NCBI RefSeq assembly: GCF_029643425.1
Contig: NZ_CP119106.1
Location: 1,302,001-1,366,000, forward strand
Length of the DNA stretch: 64,000 bases
Reading direction: 5' to 3'
DNA from: Isoptericola sp. AK164
GTDB lineage: Bacteria; Actinomycetota; Actinomycetes; Actinomycetales; Cellulomonadaceae
Part shown: in pieces, positions 42,397-53,776 of the stretch
Layout of the letters: each line of letters begins with the position of its first letter
Position numbering within the stretch: the first letter of the stretch is position 1
Notes under the pieces: generated by a model
What the model was told of the DNA's origin: nothing
Seen by the model: only the letters and a program-made list of their open reading frames with translations
Database searches by the model: none
Translations under genes and position numbers: made by a program

Positions 42397-43818
42397 GTGA
42401 GCGACGAGCAGGGCAAGACCAAGAAGCAGAAGGCCGACGAGCGCAAGGCGGCCCGCGCCGCGGCGGAGGACGCCGCCGCGCGCGAGGACCTGGAGCGCAT
42501 CTACGCCCACATCGTGTCCCGGGCGCCGGAGCACGACATCTCGCCGACCCTCGACCGGGTCGCGCGGCTGCTCGAGCTCCTCGGGGACCCGCAGCACACC
42601 TTCCGGGCGATCCATCTGACCGGCACGAACGGCAAGTCGTCGACCGCCCGGATGGCAGAACGGCTCGTGCGCGAGCACGGGCTGCGCTCGGGACTGTTCA
42701 CCTCGCCGCACCTGAGCAGCGTCACCGAGCGCATCCAGGTCGACGGCGAACCGCTCAGCCCCGTGCGCTTCGTCGAGATCTGGAACGACGTCCACCCCTA
42801 CATCCAGGTCGTCGACGCCGAGCTGATCGAGGCCGGGCAGTCGCGCCTGAACTTCTTCGAGGTCCTGACGGGTCTGGCCTTCGCGGCGTTCGCCGACGCC
42901 CCGGTCGACATCGCCGTGCTCGAGGTCGGGATGGGCGGCACCTGGGACACCACCAACACCGTCGACGCCGACGTCGCCGTGATCACGCCGATCAGCGTCG
43001 ACCACGAGAAGTGGCTCGGCTCCACGCCGGCCGAGATCGCGGCGATCAAGGCCGGCATCATCAAGCCCGGCGCGACGGCGTTCTCGGCCGTCCAGCGCCC
43101 CGAGGTCGACGAGGTCCTGGTCGAGCGGGCCCTCGAGGTCGGCGCCCGGCTGCTGCGCGAGGACGTCGACCTGGAGGTCGTGGCGCGCCAGGTCGCGGTG
43201 GGCGGCCAGATGGTCAGCCTGCGCACCCCGCTGGCCACCTACACCGAGATCTTCGTCCCGCTGCACGGTGAGCACCAGGCCCACAACGCCCTGCTGGCGC
43301 TCGCGGCGGCGGAGCAGGCCCTGGGCGGTCGCGCCCTGGACGGGGGAGCGGTCGAGACGGCCTTCGCCGACGTCGCCGTCCCCGGCCGGCTGGAGCTCGT
43401 CCGCTCCAGCCCGACGGTCCTGGTCGACGTGGCGCACAACCCGCACGGCGCGGAGTCGCTGGTGGCGGCGCTGGACGAGGCGTTCACGCTGCGCACCGTG
43501 GTCGGCGTGGTCGGCCTGATGGCCGACAAGGACGCCGAGGGACTCCTCACCGCGCTGGAGCCGGGGCTGTCCCAGGTGGTGCTGACGCGGAACTCCTCGG
43601 TGCGCTCGGCGGACCCCTTCGCGGTGGCGGAGATCGCCCGCGAGATCTTCGGCGACCACCGGGTCCAGGTCACCGAGCGCCTCGACGAGGCGCTGCAGGT
43701 GGCGACCGACCTGCTCGAGTCGGCGGACTCGGTCGGCGTCGGGCACGGCACCGGCGTCGTCGTCACGGGCTCCGTCGTCACGGTGGCGGACACCCGGATC
43801 CTTCTCGGGCGCGGCTGA
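42397..43818 (+). CDS. folC: Folylpolyglutamate synthase / dihydrofolate synthase
   Basis: A 473-residue Mur-ligase-fold enzyme that adds glutamate to dihydropteroate and folates. ATP-binding GTNGKSS is at about 76-82; the family motifs EVGMGGTWDTTN and the C-terminal DVAHNPHGAESL are present. GTG 42397 is used; a charged Lys/Ala-rich N-terminal extension of about 30 residues precedes the domain. It normally stands with DUF4233 and ndk in actinobacteria, but here about 9 kb separate it from them. A GC-rich hairpin follows. Confidence 0.93.
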   Translation: MSDEQGKTKKQKADERKAARAAAEDAAAREDLERIYAHIVSRAPEHDISPTLDRVARLLELLGDPQHTFRAIHLTGTNGKSSTARMAERLVREHGLRSGLFTSPHLSSVTERIQVDGEPLSPVRFVEIWNDVHPYIQVVDAELIEAGQSRLNFFEVLTGLAFAAFADAPVDIAVLEVGMGGTWDTTNTVDADVAVITPISVDHEKWLGSTPAEIAAIKAGIIKPGATAFSAVQRPEVDEVLVERALEVGARLLREDVDLEVVARQVAVGGQMVSLRTPLATYTEIFVPLHGEHQAHNALLALAAAEQALGGRALDGGAVETAFADVAVPGRLELVRSSPTVLVDVAHNPHGAESLVAALDEAFTLRTVVGVVGLMADKDAEGLLTALEPGLSQVVLTRNSSVRSADPFAVAEIAREIFGDHRVQVTERLDEALQVATDLLESADSVGVGHGTGVVVTGSVVTVADTRILLGRG

Positions 43819-43830
43819 CCGGGGCCGACA

Positions 43831-43853
43831 GGGCTGCCGCCGCGGCGGCGCCC
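43831..43853 (+). terminator. GC-rich palindrome after folC
   Basis: GCCGCCGCGGCGGC at 43836-43849 is perfectly symmetric and flanked by GGGC/GCCC, so a stable hairpin can form 13 bases after the stop. There is no U-tract. It likely separates folC from the iron operon. Confidence 0.42.
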
Positions 43854-43875
43854 GGGCCGCGCGCTGTGACATAGA

Positions 43876-43899
43876 TTACGCAACACTCGTGTTGTGTAA
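43876..43899. promoter_or_regulatory. 24-bp near-perfect palindrome, second operator of the siderophore operon
   Basis: CAACAC and GTGTTG flank a central TC, and the symmetry extends outwards to TTAC and GTAA with a single mismatch. It lies 11 bases upstream of the iron box. The length and half-site form are typical of a TetR-type regulator; which protein binds is not known. Confidence 0.6.
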
Positions 43900-43910
43900 A
43901 GGTGGACTAT

Positions 43911-43929
43911 TTAGGTGAGGCTCACCTAT
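43911..43929. promoter_or_regulatory. DtxR/IdeR iron box
   Basis: TTAGGTGAGGCTCACCTAT matches the actinobacterial iron-box pattern (TTAGGTTAGGCTAACCTAA) with full symmetry in the core. It covers the -35 to -10 region before the siderophore binding-protein gene, so iron-loaded DtxR/IdeR would repress the operon. Confidence 0.85.
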
Positions 43930-43986
43930 ATTGTGACCGGCGTCATCACGCCGTCCCCACACGTCCCTCACCCGAGGAGTTCCACC

Positions 43987-44967
43987 GTGAGCATTCGCTC
44001 CCTGCGTCGCGCGGCCGTCGTCGCGGCGCCCGCCGCCGTCCTGGCGCTGTCCCTCTCGGCCTGCGCCGACGCCGACGAGACCGAGGCCGGCGCGGCCGAG
44101 GCGGACACCGCTGCCGGGGCCACGACCCTCACCATCGAGCACGCGCAGGGCACCACCGAGCTCGACGGCGTCCCGGAGAAGATCTTCACCTTCGACTACG
44201 CGGCGCTGGCGGTCCTCGACGCGCTGGACGTCGACGTCGCCGGCGTCGCCAAGTCGAACCTGCCCGACGTGTTCTCCGAGTACGCCGGGGACGACGTCAC
44301 CGACATCGGCACGATCTTCGAGCCCGACTACGAGACGGTCGCCGCCGAGCAGCCCGACCTCATCATCGTCGCGGGCCGTTCCTCCACCGCGTACCCGGAC
44401 CTGTCGGAGATCGCCCCGACCATCGACCTGTCCAACGACTGGGCGACCTTCCACGACTCCGTGGTCGCCAACACCGAGCTGCTCGGCGAGGCGGTCGGTG
44501 CCGAGGAGGGCGTCGACGAGCTGGTCGCCGACCTCGACGAGTCCGTCGCCGCCGCGCGGGAGGTCGCCGCCGACGCCGGGACGGGCCTGATCGTCCTGAC
44601 CTCGGGCGGCGAGGTCACCGCGTACGGACCGGGGTCCCGCTTCGGGTACCTGCACGACGCGCTCGGTGTCACGCCGGCTGTCGAGGACGTCGAGGCGGAG
44701 ACGCACGGCGAGGCGGTCTCCTTCGAGTTCATCCTCGAGGCCGACCCCGACTGGCTCTTCGTGCTGGACCGGGACGCCGCGATCGGCGAGGGCACCGACA
44801 ACGCCGAGCAGGTGCTCGACAACGCCGTGGTGCACGAGACGACCGCCTGGTCCGAGGACCAGGTCGTCTACCTGGACCCGGTGGCCTGGTACATCGTCAA
44901 CGGTGGCGTGCCCACCCTGACGGGGATGGCCGACGAGGTCACCGCCGCGCTGCAGGACGCCTCCTGA
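43987..44967 (+). CDS. Iron-siderophore ABC transporter substrate-binding lipoprotein
   Basis: A 326-residue class III binding lipoprotein (lipobox SLSAC). The fold resembles FatB/CeuE-type proteins: VPEKIFTFDYAALAVLDAL, then PDLIIVAGRSS and YPDLSEIAPTIDL. It captures ferric siderophores outside the membrane. GTG 43987 is preceded by GAGGAG. An iron box controls the promoter. Permeases and ATPase follow without gaps, completing the importer. Confidence 0.88.
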   Translation: MSIRSLRRAAVVAAPAAVLALSLSACADADETEAGAAEADTAAGATTLTIEHAQGTTELDGVPEKIFTFDYAALAVLDALDVDVAGVAKSNLPDVFSEYAGDDVTDIGTIFEPDYETVAAEQPDLIIVAGRSSTAYPDLSEIAPTIDLSNDWATFHDSVVANTELLGEAVGAEEGVDELVADLDESVAAAREVAADAGTGLIVLTSGGEVTAYGPGSRFGYLHDALGVTPAVEDVEAETHGEAVSFEFILEADPDWLFVLDRDAAIGEGTDNAEQVLDNAVVHETTAWSEDQVVYLDPVAWYIVNGGVPTLTGMADEVTAALQDAS

Positions 44968-44971
44968 CCTC

Positions 44972-45976
44972 ATGGGCGCCACGACCGCACCCGCCGGGAC
45001 GGCGTCGCACCGCGGCGCCGTCCTCGGCATCCCCCTGGCGCTGCTCGGGCTGGCCCTCGGGGCCGTCGCCTCGGTGTTCATCGGCGTCAGCGACGTCTCG
45101 CCGGCCACGCTGTGGGCGGACGACGGGCACGCCCGCCAGCTCCTGACCGTGTCGCGGCTGCCGCGCACCGTCGCGATCCTGCTCGCCGGTGCCTGCACCG
45201 CCGTCGCCGGCGTCGTGATGCAGATGCTGGTGCGCAACCGGTTCGTCGAGCCGTCCACCGTCGGCACCTCGGAGTCGGCCGCCCTGGGCCTGCTGATCGT
45301 CACGATCTGGGCGCCCGGCCTGGCGCTGCCCGGCAAGATCGGCGTCGGGGCGGTGTTCGCGGTGGCCGGCACCCTGCTGTTCCTGTGCGTGCTGCGAGCG
45401 GTGCCGATCCGGTCGGTCGTCACCGTGCCGCTGGTCGGCCTCATGCTCGGCGGCATCATCGGCGCCGTGGCGGCGTACATCGCGTTCCGGTACGACCTGA
45501 TGCAGACGCTGTCCGCCTGGCTGACGGGAGACTTCTCCGGCGTGACGGCCGGCCGGTACGAGATGCTCTGGGTCGTCGGGGCCCTGACCGTCGTCGTCTA
45601 CGTCCTCGCCGACCGGTTCACCGTCGTCGGGCTCGGGCGGGACACCGCCACCGCCCTCGGCCTCGGCTACCGCGGCGTGATGGCCCTGGGCCTGGGCGTC
45701 GTGGCGGTCACGAGCGCGGTCGTGGTCGTGGTGGTCGGTGCGCTGCCGTTCCTGGGGCTGGTCGTGCCGAACGTCGTCAGCCTGCTGCGCGGCGACAACC
45801 TGCGTCGTTCCCTGCCGTGGGTCGCCATCGGGGGCGCGGCCCTGGTGCTCGTGTGCGACGTCGTCGGCCGCGTCGTCCGCTACCCCTACGAGATCCCGAT
45901 CGGCGTCGTCATGGGCGTGGTCGGCGCGGCCGTGTTCCTGTGGCTGCTGCTGCGGAAGGCCCCCGATGTCGGTTGA
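44972..45976 (+). CDS. FecCD-type siderophore ABC permease 1
   Basis: A 334-residue permease with about nine to ten helices. Landmarks are VSRLPRTVAILLAGACTAVAGVVMQ, MLVRNRFVEPSTVGTSE and LPFLGLVVPNVVSLLRGDN, typical of the FatD/CeuB subgroup. It begins only five bases after the binding-protein stop. With the following gene it forms the heterodimeric channel of the ferric siderophore importer. Confidence 0.88.
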   Translation: MGATTAPAGTASHRGAVLGIPLALLGLALGAVASVFIGVSDVSPATLWADDGHARQLLTVSRLPRTVAILLAGACTAVAGVVMQMLVRNRFVEPSTVGTSESAALGLLIVTIWAPGLALPGKIGVGAVFAVAGTLLFLCVLRAVPIRSVVTVPLVGLMLGGIIGAVAAYIAFRYDLMQTLSAWLTGDFSGVTAGRYEMLWVVGALTVVVYVLADRFTVVGLGRDTATALGLGYRGVMALGLGVVAVTSAVVVVVVGALPFLGLVVPNVVSLLRGDNLRRSLPWVAIGGAALVLVCDVVGRVVRYPYEIPIGVVMGVVGAAVFLWLLLRKAPDVG

Positions 45977-47012
45977 CACCCATCCGCTCGACGCGGTGCC
46001 GGGCGCCCGGTCCGACGCCGGGACCCCCGTCGCCGCGAGCGATCCGACCGAGCGGGCCCTGCGCCGTCGCGCCCTGGGCGTGCTGGGCGGGCTCGGCGTG
46101 CTCGCGCTGGCGGTGACCGTCCTGTACCTGACCGTGGACGTGCGCGCGGGCTGGGAGTTCACCCTGCCCTTCCGGGGGCGACGCGTGGCCGCCATGGTCG
46201 TCGTCGGGGTGGCGGTCGCCGCGTCGACGGTCGTCTTCCAGACCCTGACGACGAACCGCATCCTGACCCCGTCGATCCTCGGGTTCGACTCCCTGTACCA
46301 GCTGCTGCAGACCACGCTGGTGTTCGTGCTCGGCTCGTACGCCCTCGCCTCGGTCGGGGTGGTCGAGCAGTTCGGTCTCGCGGTCGCCCTCATGGTGGGT
46401 GCCTCCCTGGCCCTCTTCCTCGGCCTGTTCGGCGGTGCGCGCCGTTCCCTGCACCTCGTGCTGCTCATCGGCGTCGTGCTCGGCACGCTGCTGCGCTCGG
46501 CCACCGCGCTGATGCAGCGGATGATGGACCCGAGCGAGTTCCAGGTGCTGCAGTCGCGGCTCTTCGCCAGCTTCACCGGGGTCGACGAGCGACTCCTGGG
46601 TGTCAGCGCCGTCGTCGTCGCGGCCTGCTGCGGCGTGCTGTGGGTCCTGCGCCGCCGTCTCGACGTCGTCGCCCTGGGGCGCGACGCGGCCGTGTCCCTG
46701 GGCGTGGACCATCGCCGCACGTCCTTGCTGGTGCTGGTCGTGGTCGCCGTCCTGGTCTCGGTCTCCACCGCGCTGGTCGGGCCGATCACGTTCTTCGGCC
46801 TGCTGGTGGCCAACCTGGCCTACGTGCTGCTCGGCACCCAGCGGCACGCCCTGACCCTGCCCGTGGCGGCGCTGCTGTCCGTCGTGACCCTGGTCGGGGG
46901 CCAGACCGTGCTCGAGCACCTGCTCGGCATGGAGACCGTGCTGTCCGTCGTCATCGAGTTCTGTGGAGGCATCGTGTTCATCGCCCTGCTCGTCGCCGGG
47001 GGGCGGCGATGA
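45966..47012 (+). CDS. FecCD-type siderophore ABC permease 2
   Basis: A 348-residue permease, partner of the upstream one, with about nine helices after a cytosolic N-terminus of about 40 residues. FatC/CeuC-like segments include FRGRRVAAMVVVGVAVAAS, TLTTNRILTPSILGFDSLY and GPITFFGLLVANLAYVLLG. ATG 45966 overlaps the preceding gene by 11 bases and its stop overlaps the ATPase start (ATGA). Confidence 0.88.
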   Translation: MSVDTHPLDAVPGARSDAGTPVAASDPTERALRRRALGVLGGLGVLALAVTVLYLTVDVRAGWEFTLPFRGRRVAAMVVVGVAVAASTVVFQTLTTNRILTPSILGFDSLYQLLQTTLVFVLGSYALASVGVVEQFGLAVALMVGASLALFLGLFGGARRSLHLVLLIGVVLGTLLRSATALMQRMMDPSEFQVLQSRLFASFTGVDERLLGVSAVVVAACCGVLWVLRRRLDVVALGRDAAVSLGVDHRRTSLLVLVVVAVLVSVSTALVGPITFFGLLVANLAYVLLGTQRHALTLPVAALLSVVTLVGGQTVLEHLLGMETVLSVVIEFCGGIVFIALLVAGGRR

Positions 47013-47794
47013 CGGCGCCGACCGAGGTGCGGCGCGCCATCGCCGCCGAGGCCCTGACCAAGCGCTACGGGCGGACCGTGGTCGTCGACGACGTGAGCCT
47101 CGAGCTCCCGGCCGGCGGCGTGGTCTCGATCATCGGCCCCAACGGGGCCGGCAAGTCGACGCTGCTCGGCATGGTCTCGCGCCTGCTGCCCGTGGACGCC
47201 GGCCGGGTGGTCGTGGACGGGGACGACATCGCCCGCACGCCGGGGGACGTGATGGCGCGGCGCCTGGGCGTCCTGCGCCAGGACAACCACCTGGCGGTGC
47301 GCCTGACGGTGCGCGAGCTGGTGACCTTCGGCCGGTATCCCCACAGCAAGGGGCGCACGACCGCGGAGGACCGGCGCCACGTCGACGCCGCGCTGGAGTA
47401 CCTCGACCTCACGGGGCTCGCGGGGAGGTTCCTCGACGAGATGTCGGGCGGGCAGCGCCAGCGTGCCTTCGTCGCGATGGTCCTCGCCCAGGACACGGAC
47501 TACGTGCTGCTGGACGAGCCGCTGAACAACCTCGACATGGTGCACGCCCGCGCCATGATGCGGCTGGCCCGTCGCGCGGCGGACGACCTCGGCAAGACGG
47601 TCGTGACGGTGCTGCACGACATCAACTTCGCCGCCGCCTGGTCGGACCGCGTCGTGGCCATGAAGGACGGTCGCGTCGCGGCGCACGGCACCCCGGCCGA
47701 GATCATGCGGCCCGACGTCCTGGGTGCGGTCTTCGACATGGACGTGGCCGTGCACGAGATCGACGGCCGACCGATCGCGTTGTACTACACGTGA
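47009..47794 (+). CDS. Siderophore ABC transporter ATPase
   Basis: A 261-residue ATPase of the iron-chelate class. Walker A GPNGAGKST, the Q-loop LRQDNHLAVRLTVRELV, signature MSGGQRQRAF, Walker B VLLDEPLNNLDM and the H-loop VLHDINFAA are all present. The C-terminus (HEIDGRPIALYYT) is characteristic of YclP/CeuD-like proteins. It powers the two preceding permeases. The operon ends here, 87 bases before dhaK. Confidence 0.92.
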   Translation: MTAPTEVRRAIAAEALTKRYGRTVVVDDVSLELPAGGVVSIIGPNGAGKSTLLGMVSRLLPVDAGRVVVDGDDIARTPGDVMARRLGVLRQDNHLAVRLTVRELVTFGRYPHSKGRTTAEDRRHVDAALEYLDLTGLAGRFLDEMSGGQRQRAFVAMVLAQDTDYVLLDEPLNNLDMVHARAMMRLARRAADDLGKTVVTVLHDINFAAAWSDRVVAMKDGRVAAHGTPAEIMRPDVLGAVFDMDVAVHEIDGRPIALYYT

Positions 47795-47881
47795 ACGGTC
47801 CCGTACGGTCCCCGTGGGCTGCGACGACTCCCGCCCGGGTGTTGGATAGGACCGTGGCACCCGCGCTGAGGAGGTTGTGCG

Positions 47882-48873
<992 letters not shown>

Positions 48874-48877
<4 letters not shown>

Positions 48878-49515
48878 GCTCGCTGGACGCCGGATGGGCC
48901 GAACGATGGATGCGTCAGGCAGCGAGCGACCTGAAGGCGGGTCGTGACGAGCTGACCGAGCTGGACCGCCGCATCGGCGACGGGGACCACGGCAGCAACA
49001 TGGACCGCGGCTTCACCGCCGTCGTCGCGAAGCTGGACGACGCGGGCTCGCCGGAGACCGTCGGGCAGGTGCTGAAGCTGGTCGCCACGACGCTGATGTC
49101 CACCGTCGGTGGGGCCTCGGGCCCGCTGTACGGCACGGCGTTCCTGCGCGCGTCGAAGGTGGTGGACCGGGCCACGGTCGACCCGGCCTGCCTGGTCTCG
49201 CTCGCCGAGGCGGCGACCGAGGGGATCGTGGCCCGCGGTCGCGCCCACGTGGGGGAGAAGACGATGATCGACGCGTGGCAGCCGGCCGTCGAGGCGGCCG
49301 AGCAGGCGGCGGGGTCGGGGGACGTCCTGGACGTGCTCCGCGCCGCGGCCGAGGCCGCCGAGGCCGGTGCGGTCGCGACGATCCCGCTGGTGGCCACCAA
49401 GGGTCGCGCGTCCTACCTGGGCGAGCGCAGCGCCGGCACCGAGGACCCGGGTGCCCGGTCGACGGCGATGCTGCTGGCAGCGGCGGTGACCGCCGCCGAG
49501 GAGGTGGCCGGGTGA
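48874..49515 (+). CDS. dhaL: Dihydroxyacetone kinase subunit DhaL
   Basis: A 213-residue all-helical ADP-binding subunit. The Mg-ADP motif RRIGDGDHGSNMDRG is at about 31-45 and the lid segment VGGASGPLYGTAF follows. The KGRASYLGERSAGTEDPGA region near the C-terminus is conserved. DhaL passes phosphate from DhaM to dihydroxyacetone on DhaK. GTG 48874 overlaps the dhaK stop (GTGA). Confidence 0.93.
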
Positions 49516-50273
49516 GCGTGGCCCTGGTGCTCGTCTCCCACTCGCCGCGGCTGGCCGACGGTCTCGCCGAGCTGACCGCCCAGATGGCCCCGGACGTCGT
49601 GGTGCGCTGCGCGGCGGGCGACGTGGACGGCGGCCTGGGCACCTCGCTCGACCGTGTGCAGGAGGCGGTCGAGGCGGCGCTGGCACGGACCGACTCCGTC
49701 GTCGTGCTGGCCGACCTCGGGTCCGCGGTGCTCGTGGTGGAGTCGGTGCTGGAGCTGGACCCGGACCTGCCACCGCGGGTGCGGATGGTCTCGGCACCCT
49801 TCGTCGAGGGTGCCGTCGCGGCGGCCGTGAGCGCCCAGCAGGGTGCGGACCTGGACGGGGTGGCGGCCGCCGCGGAGGACGCCGCACGGTCGATCGGGCC
49901 GGAACCGGTCTACCAGGTGGTGGAGGCCGCCGGGACCGGCAGCCCGCCGATCGCGGGGACGTGGGCGCAGGGCGAGGTGGTGCCGGAGCCGGGGGCGCCG
50001 TCGTCGGGCGCCGCGGACGAGGTCAGCGCGACCGTCGAGATCCGCAACGCGCTCGGGCTGCACGCGCGGCCGGCGGCGGTGGTGGCCCGGGCCGCGGCCG
50101 ACCTGGGGGTGCCGGTGACGATCGAGGGGGCGGACGCCACGAGCGTGCTCGCCCTGATGTCCCTCGGGACGACGGCGGGGCAACGGGTGACCGTGACGGC
50201 TCGCGGGGACGGCGCACAGGGCGCGGTCGCGCTGGTGTCGGGGCTGATCGAGGGCGGTTTCGGCGAGGCGTGA
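49512..50273 (+). CDS. dhaM: PTS-dependent dihydroxyacetone kinase phosphotransferase DhaM
   Basis: A 253-residue phosphocarrier combining an EIIA-Man-like domain (His10 in LVSHSPRLADG; ADLGSAVLVVES) with an HPr-like domain (active His in NALGLHARPAA) after a Pro/Gly-rich linker at about 150-165. The EI-type third domain of the E. coli protein is absent, so phosphate should come from the general PTS enzyme I. GTG 49512 overlaps the dhaL stop (GTGA). Confidence 0.92.
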   Translation: MSVALVLVSHSPRLADGLAELTAQMAPDVVVRCAAGDVDGGLGTSLDRVQEAVEAALARTDSVVVLADLGSAVLVVESVLELDPDLPPRVRMVSAPFVEGAVAAAVSAQQGADLDGVAAAAEDAARSIGPEPVYQVVEAAGTGSPPIAGTWAQGEVVPEPGAPSSGAADEVSATVEIRNALGLHARPAAVVARAAADLGVPVTIEGADATSVLALMSLGTTAGQRVTVTARGDGAQGAVALVSGLIEGGFGEA

Positions 50274-50290
50274 GGTCGGTCACGACAACA

Positions 50291-50312
50291 TTGCATTGAC
50301 TGCAAAGTTGCA
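50291..50312. promoter_or_regulatory. Overlapping inverted repeats, likely TetR operator and promoter
   Basis: TTGCA-N5-TGCAA at 50291-50305 overlaps TGCAA-N2-TTGCA at 50301-50312. TTGACT at 50296 is a plausible -35. The AT-rich site sits directly before the TetR gene and suits autoregulation. Confidence 0.55.
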
Positions 50313-50325
50313 CCGGCTGCAGAAT

Positions 50326-53136
<2,811 letters not shown>

Positions 53137-53188
53137 TCCCGGCCCCGCGCCGGGCCGGACCGGCGGCGCGCGCCGATAGGGTGGCGCC

Positions 53189-53629
53189 ATGACCGAACCG
53201 ACCACGCCTGCCATCGAGCGCACCCTGATCCTCGTCAAGCCCGACGGCGTCCGCCGCGGCCTGACCGGTGAGATCCTGCGGCGCGTCGAGGCCAAGGGCT
53301 ACACGCTCGCCGCCGTCGACCTCCAGCACGCCACCCCCGACCAGCTCGCCACGCACTACGCCGAGCACGAGGGCAAGCCCTTCTACGCCCCGCTGGTGGA
53401 GTTCATGCTCTCCGGGCCGACCCTCGCGGTGATCGCCGAGGGCCAGGGCGTCATCGCCGGTTTCCGCTCCCTCGCCGGCGCCACCGACCCGACGGTCGCC
53501 GCCCCGGGCACCATCCGCGGCGACATGGCCCGCGACTGGGGCCTGAAGGTCCAGCAGAACCTCGTGCACGGGTCGGACTCCCCGGAGTCGGCCGAGCGCG
53601 AGATCGCGATCTGGTTCCCCGGCCGCTGA
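53189..53629 (+). CDS. ndk: Nucleoside-diphosphate kinase
   Basis: A 146-residue kinase equilibrating (d)NDP and (d)NTP pools. The phosphohistidine is His127 in [26 protein letters not shown] opens the fold and [10 protein letters not shown] carries nucleotide contacts. Length is slightly above the usual 137-140 because of a short N-terminal extension. Followed by strong hairpins. Confidence 0.95.
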   Translation: MTEPTTPAIERTLILVKPDGVRRGLTGEILRRVEAKGYTLAAVDLQHATPDQLATHYAEHEGKPFYAPLVEFMLSGPTLAVIAEGQGVIAGFRSLAGATDPTVAAPGTIRGDMARDWGLKVQQNLVHGSDSPESAEREIAIWFPGR

Positions 53630-53636
53630 CGACCCT

Positions 53637-53703
53637 GCCCCCGGACCGGGGGCGACCCGTCCCGCCGCGGGGAGGACGACGACCGAGCTCCTCCCCGCGG
53701 CGG
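53637..53703 (+). terminator. Tandem hairpins after ndk
   Basis: GCCCCCGG/CCGGGGGC surrounds one base at 53637-53653. A 15-bp perfect stem follows (53662-53676 with 53689-53703, 12-base loop). No U-tract, as is usual in high-GC actinobacteria. They likely end the ndk transcript before smc. Confidence 0.6.
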
Positions 53704-53776
53704 TGCCGTGCCGGGGCGCCGGAACGCCGGGCCCAGATGCCCGGGTTCGCCGGTACGGGCCGATAGGCTCGCCGTC

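Noticed and set aside
50296-50325. Upstream TTG start for the TetR regulator
   Set aside because: The TTG belongs to TTGACT, a good -35, and lies within overlapping inverted repeats; a start at GTG 50326 or 50332 fits better.
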